From contig DASXIN010000116.1 in the NCBI GenBank assembly GCA_036497945.1, positions 1 to 64,000 of the forward strand: a DNA stretch of 64,000 nucleotides, given 5' to 3'. How positions within the stretch are numbered: position 1 is the stretch's first letter; each line of letters begins with the position of its first letter. This stretch comes from RYN-230 sp036497945 (GTDB lineage Bacteria; Actinomycetota; Actinomycetes; Streptosporangiales; Streptosporangiaceae). Below the pieces are notes generated by a model, which was not told the origin of the DNA, did no database searches, and saw only the letters and a list, made by a program, of their open reading frames with translations. Below are positions 49,289 through 56,940 of the stretch, piece after piece. A program made the translations under genes and the position numbers.

Positions 49289-49371
49289 CCTGCGAGGTAA
49301 TTGCCGACCCGACCCCGGCCTGGCCATGGTGGTAGTGGAAACGAGCCACCCGGAACAGCCCTGGAGGGTCA

Positions 49372-49704
49372 TTGTCCAGCTACGCCGTTGCCCACATGCA
49401 CGAGGTCAGCATGGGGCAGCCCATCGTGGAGTACCTGCAGCGGATCGACGCCACGCTGGCGCCGTTCGGCGGCCGGTTCATCGTGCACGGCGGCCCACCC
49501 GAGGTGCTGGAAGGCAGCTGGGCCGGCTTCCTGATCGTCATCGAGTTCCCGGACCACGCCCAGGCCAGCGGCTGGTATCAGTCGGACGCCTACCAGGACA
49601 TCGTGCCGCTACGCACCGACAATTCGCGGAGCGACGTCATCCTGGTCGACGGCGTCGACCTGGGCCACCGGGCCACCGACGTACTCGGCCCGGAGGCAGC
49701 CTAG
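49372..49704 (+). CDS. DUF1330-domain protein
   Basis: A 110-residue DUF1330 protein: SYAVAHMHEVSMGQPIVEYL near 3-22, then GGRFIVHGGPPEVLEGSW near 34, ending in FPDHAQASGWYQSDAYQDIV near 59. Members are small dimeric proteins of unknown function. The start is TTG at 49372, with GGAGG 6 nt upstream (GGAGGGTCA spacing); ATG at 49396 would remove the first conserved strand. The convergent TetR gene overlaps its 3' end by 4 bp. Confidence 0.85.
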   Translation: MSSYAVAHMHEVSMGQPIVEYLQRIDATLAPFGGRFIVHGGPPEVLEGSWAGFLIVIEFPDHAQASGWYQSDAYQDIVPLRTDNSRSDVILVDGVDLGHRATDVLGPEAA

Positions 49705-50300
49705 TGGCCGGGCTGGGTCGCCTCCATCGGGTGGCTGTTGCCCGCGGTCACCGCTTTGAGCTCGTCGAATGACTCCCGCGTGAGGCGTGGCAGATCGGCC
49801 TGGCCGGGTTCGCTGAGCCAGCGGCCGAACGCGATCTTGAAGACCGCGACCCCGGCCTCGGCGGTCAGGCTCGCGGCGGGGTCGCTGACGCCGCGCTTAC
49901 GCAGCGCGTCGGCCATCGCCGCGGCCAGTCCGGCCAGCTTGATCAGCTCACGTTCGCGCAGCTCCGGGTGCGCGTCGATGACGATCTGCCGCTGCCGGGC
50001 GTGTTCCCGGCGGTTCTGCAGCATGGCGCCCGCGGCCGCTATGGCATCGGCCACCGCGTCGATCGGCGCGGCGGATTCAGGCGCGCTGGCCACGGTGTTC
50101 ACCAGCAGTTCGCGCAGTGCGTCCTGACCCCAGAACAGCACCTCGCGCTTGTCGGCGAAGTGCCGGAAGAACGTCCGCTGGGTGAGACCGGCCCGCCCGG
50201 CGATCTCGGTCACCGTGGCCTGTTCGAAACCGCGCTCGATGAACAGCTCCAGCGCTGCCTGCTCGAGCCGGCCCCGCGCGTTCGGCTCCCATCGACCCAT
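49701..50300 (-). CDS. TetR-family transcriptional regulator
   Basis: About 199 residues: N-terminal HTH (AALELFIERGFEQATVTEIA near 16-35, then RAGLTQRTFFRHFADKREVL near 37-56) and a helical ligand-binding C-domain. The ATG at 50300 (MGRWEPNARG) is the best start; longer in-frame starts run through the upstream operator. Two palindromic sites (50316-50334 and 50349-50367) lie between it and the divergent extended-SDR gene, so it probably represses itself and that gene. Ligand unknown. Confidence 0.9.
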   Translation of the reverse strand: MGRWEPNARGRLEQAALELFIERGFEQATVTEIAGRAGLTQRTFFRHFADKREVLFWGQDALRELLVNTVASAPESAAPIDAVADAIAAAGAMLQNRREHARQRQIVIDAHPELRERELIKLAGLAAAMADALRKRGVSDPAASLTAEAGVAVFKIAFGRWLSEPGQADLPRLTRESFDELKAVTAGNSHPMEATQPGH

Positions 50301-50315
50301 CCCCTGATCATATGT

Positions 50316-50367
50316 GATGTCAGCAGCTGACATCGGCTGTGTTAGAGTGATGACAGCAACTGACATC
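50316..50367. promoter_or_regulatory. Paired TetR operators
   Basis: Site 1, GATGTCAGC-A-GCTGACATC (50316-50334), is a perfect 19-bp palindrome. Site 2 (50349-50367) is the same consensus with two mismatches. The centres are 33 bp apart (three helical turns), in the divergent gap between the TetR gene and the extended SDR gene. Confidence 0.75.
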
Positions 50368-50420
50368 ACCCGATCCCCGGCGCAGTGCCGGGGACGGCCG
50401 GTTACCTGGAGGTCTTTTCC

Positions 50421-51338
50421 ATGCGCGTTTTCGTCACTGGCGCGTCCGGCTGGATCGGCTCCGCCGTCGTTCCTGAGCTCATCGACGCGGGCCATCAGGT
50501 CACCGGGCTGGCCCGCTCGGCTGACTCGGCCGCGGCGCTCACCGCCGCCGGGGCCGAGGTGCAGCTCGGCACGCTCGATGATCTCGACATCCTGCGCAGT
50601 GCGGCCGCGGCGTCAGATGGCGTCATCCACCTGGCGTTCATGCACGACATTGCCTTCTCCGGAGGCTTCGAGGGCGCGGCCAATGCGGATCGCGGCGCCG
50701 TCGAGACCTTCGGCGATGTACTGGCCGGTTCTGGCCGGCCGTTGGTCATCGCCTCTGGGACGCTCGGGCTGACCCCGGGGCGGGTGGCGACGGAACGGGA
50801 CGGGCACGGTCCGGCGCCGGCCGAGCATGGCCGGGGTCCGCAGCTGCGGCGGGAAACGGCGGAGCTGACCCTGTCCCTGGCAGACCGCGGAGTCCGCTCG
50901 TCCGTGCTGCGGCTCCCCCCGACAGTGCACGGCGACGGCGACCACGGGTTCATGGCCGCCATCGTCGGCATAGCCCGCGACAAGGGCGTCTCCGGCTACC
51001 TCGGCGACGGATCCAACCGCTGGCCCGCGGTGCACCGGCTCGATGCGGCGCACCTGTTCCGGCTGGCGGTGGAGCAGGCTCCGGCCGGATCAACGCTGCA
51101 CGCCGTGGCCGACGAGGGCGTGCCGATCCGCGCCATCGCCGAGGTGATCGGCCGGCATCTCGGCCTCCCGGTGGCCGCCGTCGCCGCCGAGGACGCCGCC
51201 GGGCACTTCACCTGGCTGGCTGGCTTCATCGCACTGGACAGCCCGGCGTCCAGCACGCTGACCCGCGAACTGCTCGGCTGGCAGCCGACTCAGCCCGGCC
51301 TCATCGAGGACCTGGAGAAAGGCCACTACTTCCAGTAA
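50421..51338 (+). CDS. NAD-dependent epimerase/dehydratase-family (extended SDR)
   Basis: A 305-residue protein: FVTGASGWIGSAVVPELIDA near 4-23, VTGLARSADSAAALTAAG near 27, GVIHLAFMHDIAF near 75 and the YxxxK-less middle region typical of NmrA/SDR-like relatives. The active Tyr is not obvious, so catalysis versus a regulator-like NmrA role is open. CTGGAGG 9 nt upstream supports ATG 50421. It follows the paired TetR operators and is the likely regulated gene. Its end overlaps the convergent TetR gene by 38 bp. Confidence 0.85.
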   Translation: MRVFVTGASGWIGSAVVPELIDAGHQVTGLARSADSAAALTAAGAEVQLGTLDDLDILRSAAAASDGVIHLAFMHDIAFSGGFEGAANADRGAVETFGDVLAGSGRPLVIASGTLGLTPGRVATERDGHGPAPAEHGRGPQLRRETAELTLSLADRGVRSSVLRLPPTVHGDGDHGFMAAIVGIARDKGVSGYLGDGSNRWPAVHRLDAAHLFRLAVEQAPAGSTLHAVADEGVPIRAIAEVIGRHLGLPVAAVAAEDAAGHFTWLAGFIALDSPASSTLTRELLGWQPTQPGLIEDLEKGHYFQ

Positions 51339-51948
51339 CCCGGTCCGGGACCGCCAGCGCGGTAAGGGCCAGGCAGGACTGCCGGGCGAGTTCGGCCAGG
51401 CCGGGAACATCGGCCGTGAACGGCTCGCGGAGGCCGAACCCGGTGAGGACGGCCTTCAGCGCCGTCGCGATCGCCACCGCCTGCTGCGAAGTTGTCCGGT
51501 CCGACGGCCTGGTGGGATCGATGATCCGGTTTTCGAGCAGCCGGGCCAGCTGGCCGGTGTCGGCATCGAGCAACGAGGCCAGCCGGAGCCGTAGCTCCTC
51601 GTTGTCCATGGCGGACAGCACCAGGTGCAGCTCGAAGGCGACCTGCGTCGCCGAGTAGTCGCGGTAGGTGGCGATCCAGGTCTGCAGGTACTGATCGATC
51701 ACGACGGCCAGCGGCCGGGCGGGGTCGTGCCCCTGGCTGACGAGATCTACCCGGGAGATCTCGTCAGCCAGCACGGCAACCAGCAGGTCGCTCTTGCTGC
51801 CGAAGATGGAGTAGATGGCACCGGTGGTCAGGCCGGCCGCCTCGGCGATGGCCTCCAGCCGGACCCCGGCGCCCTCCCGCGCGATCAGGGCGGTTGCCGC
51901 GTCGAGCAGCGCACGCCGGTTGGCCTCTTTCGCCTCCGCCCGCCGCAC
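51301..51948 (-). CDS. TetR-family transcriptional regulator
   Basis: A 215-residue protein: HTH region ALLDAATALIAREGAGVRLE near 13-32, then GLTTGAIYSIFGSKSDLLVA near 39-58, and a TetR C-domain (CALTALAVP end). The start is GTG 51948 with GGAGG 7 nt upstream. It diverges from an alpha/beta hydrolase. The 142-bp gap contains phased repeats, a strong promoter and a perfect 12-bp inverted repeat, so it likely controls that hydrolase and possibly itself. Confidence 0.9.
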   Translation of the reverse strand: MRRAEAKEANRRALLDAATALIAREGAGVRLEAIAEAAGLTTGAIYSIFGSKSDLLVAVLADEISRVDLVSQGHDPARPLAVVIDQYLQTWIATYRDYSATQVAFELHLVLSAMDNEELRLRLASLLDADTGQLARLLENRIIDPTRPSDRTTSQQAVAIATALKAVLTGFGLREPFTADVPGLAELARQSCLALTALAVPDRVTGSSGLSPGPR

Positions 51949-51962
51949 TCGTCTGCCTCCAT

Positions 51963-52036
51963 CCGTTGACTGCCTGCAGCCCGTTGACTGCCCTACAGCT
52001 CTTGACGGTGCTGCAGCCCGTTGACCGCCCTACAGC
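51963..52036. repeat. Four phased 18-19 bp direct repeats with TTGAC
   Basis: Four near-identical units of the type CCGTTGACTGCCTGCAGC (51963, 51981, 52000, 52018) repeat every 18-19 bp, less than two helical turns apart. The last unit contains the -35 box of the hydrolase promoter. They may be binding sites for an activator or remnants of duplication. Confidence 0.8.
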
Positions 52037-52049
52037 ACTACCGTAATCT
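52021..52049 (+). promoter_or_regulatory. Promoter of the alpha/beta hydrolase gene
   Basis: TTGACC (52021-52026) and TAATCT (52044-52049) are separated by exactly 17 bp, about 40 bp before the GTG start. The -10 lies inside the adjacent TetR-type palindrome. Confidence 0.6.
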
Positions 52050-52071
52050 GATTATCATAATAATCAGATTA
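52044..52071. promoter_or_regulatory. Palindromic operator overlapping the hydrolase promoter
   Basis: Perfect 12-bp arms (TAATCTGATTAT and complement) with a 4-bp spacer, AT-rich in a GC-rich genome, covering the -10 and start site. A TetR dimer bound here would block transcription of the hydrolase. Confidence 0.75.
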
Positions 52072-52090
52072 TGAGAACGGCGGAGAAGCT

Positions 52091-53011
52091 GTGCTGACCC
52101 AGGCCGCCCGTGTCGATCAAACCGCCCGGCTCGCCGATGGCCGGGTCCTCGGCTATGCCGAGTACGGCCCGGCGGCAGGGCCACCGCTGTTCCTGTTCCA
52201 CGGCCTGCCCGGCTCGCGGCTTGCCGCCCCCGAGATGTGGCCCGGGGAGCCCGGCACGGTCCGGGTCATCGCGCCCGACCGGCCGGGGATGGGGACATCA
52301 ACGTTCCAGCCGGCCCGGCGTCTGACGGACTGGGCCGACGATGTCCGCCAGCTGGCCAATTCGCTGGGCCTTCCGCGGTTCGTGGTCGCGGGATTCTCTG
52401 GCGGCGGCTCGCATGCCCTGGCCGTGGCCCACGGCCTGCCCGACCGGGTGATCGCGGTGGGCTGCATCGCCGGCGCCGGTCCCATCGACACCCGCGCCGC
52501 CCGCCAGGCCCTCGAGCAGGCCAACCCGGCCAACCGGCTGATCTTCGCGCTGGCCCGGACAGCGCCCAGCCTGTTGTCGCCGGTGATCGCCCAGCATGCC
52601 CACGGCATGAAGCGCCACCCGGCGAAGATCATGGACAGCGCGGCCCGGGCCCGCAGCCTGCCAGTAGCCGACCGGCTGGCCATGACCGACCCGCGGCTGC
52701 GGGACCGCATGATCGCGGCAGCGCCCGAAGCATTCCGGCAAGGCATCCGGGGCGTGGTGCATGAGGCACGGATCTGCGCGCAGCCCTGGGGATTCGATCT
52801 GGCCAGCATCAAACCCCCGGTGCACATCTGGCACGGCGACCAGGACAGCAACGCGCCGGTGGCGATGGCGCAGTACCTGGCCGGGCAGATTCCGGGCAGT
52901 ACCCTGACCAGCTACCCGGGCGAGGGCCATCTGATCGTGCCGAAGCACTGGGACGAGATCATCTCCGCACTGCTGCCCATTGACCCGCGCCAGGCACCAA
53001 GCACCAGGTAG
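52091..53011 (+). CDS. Alpha/beta-hydrolase-fold protein
   Basis: A 306-residue alpha/beta hydrolase: HGLPGSRLAAPEMW near 37-50 (oxyanion loop), VIAPDRPGMGTSTFQPARR near 59, nucleophile elbow VAGFSGGGSHALAVAHGLPD near 98-117 (GxSxG with Ser), an acid in HGDQDSNAPVAMAQYLAGQ near 256 and catalytic His in GEGHLIVPKHW near 280. The substrate is unknown. GGAG 5 nt before the GTG. A TetR-type operator and strong promoter upstream tie it to the divergent regulator. Confidence 0.9.
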   Translation: MLTQAARVDQTARLADGRVLGYAEYGPAAGPPLFLFHGLPGSRLAAPEMWPGEPGTVRVIAPDRPGMGTSTFQPARRLTDWADDVRQLANSLGLPRFVVAGFSGGGSHALAVAHGLPDRVIAVGCIAGAGPIDTRAARQALEQANPANRLIFALARTAPSLLSPVIAQHAHGMKRHPAKIMDSAARARSLPVADRLAMTDPRLRDRMIAAAPEAFRQGIRGVVHEARICAQPWGFDLASIKPPVHIWHGDQDSNAPVAMAQYLAGQIPGSTLTSYPGEGHLIVPKHWDEIISALLPIDPRQAPSTR

Positions 53012-53145
53012 TCAGCGACGGCGAGATCCGCCCGAGCCGGGAAGTGGCGTCTGCTCGTGCCCAGCTGTCGGCCCGCTTGCTTCGGGCTGGCACCTCCACA
53101 GACCGGCTCGTTGTAGACAGCACGCTCTCCTTCCGGACGATGGCG

Positions 53146-53175
53146 TAGACAAAGCGGAACATCGCTCCGTATACT
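53146..53175 (+). promoter_or_regulatory. Promoter of the second hydrolase gene
   Basis: TAGACA (53146-53151) and TATACT (53170-53175), 18 bp apart, about 78 bp before the ATG. The spacer and the start region carry two near-identical 16-bp dyads. Confidence 0.55.
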
Positions 53176-53192
53176 TGCGGAACAACGCTCCG
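53154..53192. promoter_or_regulatory. Two 16-bp operator-like dyads
   Basis: GCGGAACATCGCTCCG (53154-53169) and GCGGAACAACGCTCCG (53177-53192) are copies differing at one base, each a near-dyad, on either side of the -10 box. Spacing between copies is 23 bp. No regulator gene is adjacent. Confidence 0.6.
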
Positions 53193-53252
53193 GTTTGACT
53201 GGAGCCGAAGCGGAGACCGGCAGCAAAGCCTACGGAGAGGGAAATACGCATC

Positions 53253-54212
53253 ATGAGTGAATCGACTTACCCAGCCGGTACCGTCAGCGCGCCCACTCCT
53301 GTCCTCTCGGTCAGTCCGGTGCTGCTGTCAGCTCCCGGCCGCGCCGTGGATCTGCAAGTGCGAGTCTCCACGCCGATGACCGGAAGCGAGCTGCCGATCA
53401 TCCTCCTCTCGCACGGCCAGGGCCCCTCGAACAACCTTTCCTCACTGAACGGCTACGCCCCACTCGCCAACTTCTGGGCGGCACACGGCTTCGTCGTGAT
53501 CCAGCCCACCCATCTGAGCTCGAAGACGCTGAGCCTTGAGCCCGGCGACCCTGAGGCGCCGCTGTACTGGCGATCGCGGGCCGAGGACATGATGCGCATC
53601 CTCGACCAGCTCGACGTGATCGAGGCCGCCGTCCCGCAGCTCCCCGGGCGCCTGGACCAAAGCAAGGTCGCCGTAGCCGGGCACTCGATGGGCGGGCACA
53701 CCGCGAGCCTGCTGCTGGGTGCGCGGCTCACCGATCCCCGCGACGGAACGGAAGTCAACCTGGCCGAGCCCCGGATCAAGGCGGGTGTGCTGCTTGCCGC
53801 GCCCGGCCGCGGCGGCGATGCCGTCACCGAGTTCGTGGCCGAGAATTATCCTTTCTTCCTGACCACCGACTTCGCCAAGATGACGACGCCCGCGCTCGTG
53901 GTCGCCGGCGATAAGGACACCTCTCCCCACCTGACGGTTCGGGGCGCGGACTGGCACACCGATCCATATTTCCTCTCCCCGGGTCCCAAGTCCCTGCTCA
54001 CCCTGTTCGACGCAGAGCACGGGCTCGGCGGGGTATCTGGATATGACGTCGCCGAGACCACGGACGAGAACCCCGAGCGCGTCGCCGCGGTCCAGCGGCT
54101 CACCTCGGCCTACCTCCGCACCGAGCTTCACCCTGGGGACTCCGCCTGGCAGGCAGCGCGTGACACGCTGACGGCCAGCCCCAACCCGCTCGGACGGGTC
54201 GAATCCAAGTAA
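53253..54212 (+). CDS. Alpha/beta hydrolase (chlorophyllase/dienelactone-hydrolase-like)
   Basis: A 319-residue alpha/beta hydrolase: LPIILLSHGQGPSNNLSSLN near 48-67 (oxyanion), FVVIQPTHLSSKTLSLEPGD near 84, nucleophile AVAGHSMGGHTASLLLGAR near 146 (Ser in GHSMG), and VVAGDKDTSPHLTVRG near 220 with catalytic His near the end (FDAEHGLGG). Substrate unknown; platelet-activating-factor-acetylhydrolase-like or plastic-ester-type members share this layout. GAGAGGG 12 nt upstream. The gene shows somewhat less GC-saturated codons than neighbours. Confidence 0.88.
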   Translation: MSESTYPAGTVSAPTPVLSVSPVLLSAPGRAVDLQVRVSTPMTGSELPIILLSHGQGPSNNLSSLNGYAPLANFWAAHGFVVIQPTHLSSKTLSLEPGDPEAPLYWRSRAEDMMRILDQLDVIEAAVPQLPGRLDQSKVAVAGHSMGGHTASLLLGARLTDPRDGTEVNLAEPRIKAGVLLAAPGRGGDAVTEFVAENYPFFLTTDFAKMTTPALVVAGDKDTSPHLTVRGADWHTDPYFLSPGPKSLLTLFDAEHGLGGVSGYDVAETTDENPERVAAVQRLTSAYLRTELHPGDSAWQAARDTLTASPNPLGRVESK

Positions 54213-54254
54213 GCCCAAAGAGACCCGTCCCACTTGACCGTGCGGACGGATCCT

Positions 54255-55058
54255 TCATTCAGCTATCCACTCCTGCAGCAGGCCGAGGAAATCGGCGGGG
54301 CGCTCCAGCGCCAGGAGGTGGCCGACGTCCGGCCAGTCGACGCGCCGGGCATCGGCGGTCTCGGCGACGACGCGCGCGGCGGCGGCGCGCACTGTGTCCA
54401 GGTCGAGCCCGCCGACAAGGACGAGCACGGGAACCGCGATCTCGCCGAGCCTGTCCCGGGCGGGCGGCTCCAGTTCCTCCTCCTCAACCTCATCCCAGTC
54501 CGCAGTCACCTCGAACGCCCGCCGCTGCATGCGCGCGACCAGCTCACGGACCGCGGGATCGACCTGGCCAGTCGAACGGCGCGGCCCCTCCACCCACCAC
54601 GACAGGTTCACCTCGACCGCCGCGTCAAGATCGCCGCGATCCAGGGCGGTGCCCTCCGCGTCGAAGAATGTCTGCAGATCCGGCGTGACTCCCGCGAGCA
54701 GCGACCCGGCCGGTGCCGCGAGCAGGAGCGAGGCCACCGCCGACGGCCTGGTCAGCGCGACCTCGACCGCGACGCCGGCGCCGAAGGAGGCGCCGACCAG
54801 ATGACAGTGGCCGACGCCGATTTCGGCCAGTGCGTCGAGAACGTCACCGGCCTGCGAGACCGGCCCGGTCGGCCGCGCGGCAGAATCGCCGAATCCCCGC
54901 AGATCCACCCGCACGACGTCCCGCTCCCGGGTGAGCGCTGGCCAGATCGGGTCCCACATCCTTCGATCGGCGACGCCCGCGTGGATCAGCACGACCGGCA
55001 GCTCGCCGCGCCGCCCCTCGCGGTCATAGGCGATGCCGCTAGACGTATACGAAGTCAC
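54255..55058 (-). CDS. Alpha/beta-hydrolase-fold protein
   Basis: A 267-residue alpha/beta hydrolase: VVLIHAGVADRRMWDPIWPA near 21-40 (oxyanion), VVRVDLRGFGDSAARP near 48, nucleophile LVGASFGAGVAVEVALTRPS near 85-104 (Ser in GASFG), acid in LVLVGGLDLDTV near 211 and the His in VDWPDVGHLLALERP near 239. The GTG at 55058, with GGGAGG upstream, starts the recognisable homology. It converges with the preceding hydrolase, leaving 42 bp between stops. Substrate unknown. Confidence 0.88.
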   Translation of the reverse strand: MTSYTSSGIAYDREGRRGELPVVLIHAGVADRRMWDPIWPALTRERDVVRVDLRGFGDSAARPTGPVSQAGDVLDALAEIGVGHCHLVGASFGAGVAVEVALTRPSAVASLLLAAPAGSLLAGVTPDLQTFFDAEGTALDRGDLDAAVEVNLSWWVEGPRRSTGQVDPAVRELVARMQRRAFEVTADWDEVEEEELEPPARDRLGEIAVPVLVLVGGLDLDTVRAAAARVVAETADARRVDWPDVGHLLALERPADFLGLLQEWIAE

Positions 55059-55360
55059 AGCCCTCCCAGGCGCAGAAGTGTGCCGGTCCACGGTACGCAC
55101 AGCGTTCTGCCCGTCACAACGGACTTTCCCGGCCAGCCGTGTGCCCCCAGCGATAGTTGTCACCAGGACGGCGGGATGTCTAGGATCTCGGAGGCTGGTT
55201 ACTGGCGACGGCCAAAATCGATGAGATCGGATACCCCGCCCGGAAGACAGAACAACGGGTGCAAGATCTCGTTCACGGGAACGGAGACGTTACGCAGAGC
55301 GCGCGACGTGAGTGCTTACCGCGCTGCCTCCCTTCTGGCAGATGAAGAGGCGCAGCGCTA

Positions 55361-55389
55361 TTGTTTCAGCCGCTTAAGTGAAACACAAT
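55361..55389 (+). promoter_or_regulatory. Promoter and dyad upstream of the FAD monooxygenase
   Basis: TTGTTT (55361-55366) and CACAAT (55384-55389) at exactly 17 bp. A dyad GTTTCA-N10-TGAAAC (55363-55384) spans the promoter, a plausible operator. Confidence 0.55.
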
Positions 55390-55413
55390 ACGGCGTTTCC
55401 CGGAGGCGGTTCA

Positions 55414-55476
55414 GTGGCGAATGGGACCATTGCGCACACCGGCTGGGTTCCGCTGCGGGGACGACCGGGGATATAG
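55414..55476 (+). CDS. Possible 20-residue leader peptide
   Basis: A GTG-started frame of 20 codons with GGAGG 7 nt upstream lies just after the predicted start of transcription and ends with TAG 6 nt before the monooxygenase ATG. The peptide (VANGTIAHTGWVPLRGRPGI) has no known motif. Its ribosome site is stronger than that of the following gene, so it might couple or attenuate translation. Confidence 0.4.
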   Translation: MANGTIAHTGWVPLRGRPGI

Positions 55477-55482
55477 GCCAAC

Positions 55483-56616
55483 ATGAGCAACTGGCCGTCC
55501 ATCGGGATCGTCGGCGCGGGCATGGGCGGGCTGGCCACCGCGGCGGCGCTGCACCGCCGCGGCATCGGCGTGACCGTCTATGAGCAGGCGCGGGGCTTCG
55601 CCCGGCTGGGCGCGGGGATCCAGGTCGGCTGTAACGCGATGCAAGTGCTCCGCGGGCTCGGTCTCGAGCCGCGGATGCGGCAGCAGGCGTTCTACCCCCG
55701 GTCCTGGAACAACCGGGACGCGGGCACCGGCCAGGTGCGCTACGACCAGATCTTCGGCCGCAGTGCGGAACAGCGGTACGGTGCGCCTTATCTGCTCGCG
55801 CACCGCGGCGACCTGCACGCCACCCTGGCCAGTGCCGTGCCCACCGGACGCATCCGCCTCGGCCACCAGGTCACCGGACTGGCGGACGACGGCGCGGCGG
55901 TCGTGCTCCGGTTCGCCGACGGCCGCCACGCACGGCACGACGCGGTAGTGGCGGCCGACGGGGTCCACTCGCTGATCCGCGACCTGCTGTTCGGCCGGGA
56001 CGAGGTGAACTTCACCGGGCGCATCGCCTACCGCACCACGTTTCCGGCGGCGTTACTGGCGGGCTATCCGATCGACGAGCGCACCAAATGGTGGGGTGCG
56101 GACCGGCACATCGTCATCTACTACGTCAAGCCCGACCGGAGCGAGGTCTACTTCGTCACCAGCCAGCCTGAGCCCGGCTTCACCGTGGAGTCATGGTCGG
56201 CCACCGGCGATGTGCGTTCCCTGCGGGCGGCGTTCGCGGGCTTCCATCCCCAGGTCCGACACGTCCTGGCCGCCTGCCCCGCCGTGCACAAGTGGGCGCT
56301 GGCCGACCGCGACCCGCTGCCCCGCTGGCATGACCGCAACGTCACCCTGCTCGGCGACGCGTGCCACCCGATGACCCCGTACATGGCCCAGGGCGCCGCC
56401 ATGGCCCTGGAAGACGCCGCCGTCCTGGCCCGGCTGCTGGACGGGGTGGCCGATCAGGCTGGCCTGAGCGACAGTTTCCGCCGCTTCGAGGCCACCCGGA
56501 AGGGCCGCACCTCGCGGGTGCAGCTCACCTCGCGGGCCAACACCTGGCTGCGCGGCAAGACCGACGTGGACTGGGTGTACGGCTACAACCCGTGGACCGC
56601 CCCGCTGGCCAGCTAG
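55483..56616 (+). CDS. FAD-dependent aromatic monooxygenase (NicC-like)
   Basis: A 377-residue class-A flavoprotein monooxygenase: GIVGAGMGGLATAAALHRRG near 8-27, GAGIQVGCNAMQVLRGLGLE near 44, the NADPH/FAD region VVAADGVHSLIRDLLFG near 155 (DG motif), and GDACHPMTPYMAQGAAMALE near 284-303. Overall sequence resembles 6-hydroxynicotinate 3-monooxygenase and salicylate-type hydroxylases, so ring hydroxylation of an N-heteroaromatic or hydroxybenzoate acid is likely. Length matches NicC (about 380). The ribosome site is weak. It follows a promoter with a dyad. Confidence 0.85.
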   Translation: MSNWPSIGIVGAGMGGLATAAALHRRGIGVTVYEQARGFARLGAGIQVGCNAMQVLRGLGLEPRMRQQAFYPRSWNNRDAGTGQVRYDQIFGRSAEQRYGAPYLLAHRGDLHATLASAVPTGRIRLGHQVTGLADDGAAVVLRFADGRHARHDAVVAADGVHSLIRDLLFGRDEVNFTGRIAYRTTFPAALLAGYPIDERTKWWGADRHIVIYYVKPDRSEVYFVTSQPEPGFTVESWSATGDVRSLRAAFAGFHPQVRHVLAACPAVHKWALADRDPLPRWHDRNVTLLGDACHPMTPYMAQGAAMALEDAAVLARLLDGVADQAGLSDSFRRFEATRKGRTSRVQLTSRANTWLRGKTDVDWVYGYNPWTAPLAS

Positions 56617-56810
56617 TTGCTGGGCTGCGGTGCGGTGCAGTGGATCCGGGGATTCACGCCCATGTAGTTGAGCGGCCCGGCGACGATCGTGACCGCGGTC
56701 GTGCTGGCCCGGCCGCAATTGCCGAGGTGTTCGTGGTAATCGCCACGCTGCCCGGCGGCGAAAGCCCCAATGATCAGCCAAATGGTAAGAATTGCCGATC
56801 CGATATGCAT
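56613..56810 (-). CDS. Small conserved actinobacterial membrane protein
   Basis: A 65-residue protein: one N-terminal membrane helix (GSAILTIWLIIGAFAAGQRG) followed by a short extracytoplasmic part with two Cys (GNCGRA; IHCTAP) and the stretch AVTIVAGPLNYMGVNP, a pattern common in small actinobacterial proteins of unknown function. GGAGG 5 nt before the ATG at 56810 is strong. The two Cys may form a disulfide. Its end overlaps the convergent monooxygenase by 4 bp. Confidence 0.85.
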   Translation of the reverse strand: MHIGSAILTIWLIIGAFAAGQRGDYHEHLGNCGRASTTAVTIVAGPLNYMGVNPRIHCTAPQPSN

Positions 56811-56940
56811 AGCGGCCTCCGGTGGCCCGGCCTTTATCGCGGTCCAGTCGCGAGAGAGAGCCTACCCACCCGGGGCGACCGCAGGGCGCGCTGAGCGGGC
56901 TAAGCGTGCTCTTTCCAGGAATCTGGAACTTTGCCGTGGG

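Larger units (their letters stand above)
55059..55482. other. 424-bp intergenic region with promoter and leader ORF
   Basis: This gap separates the divergent hydrolase (54255-55058) and FAD-monooxygenase genes. Its left 300 bp hold no coding pattern that I can defend. The right end has a -35/-10 pair at 55361-55389, a 6-bp inverted repeat, and a 20-codon frame with a ribosome site at 55414-55476, all listed separately. The region is visibly less GC-rich than the genes. Confidence 0.6.
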
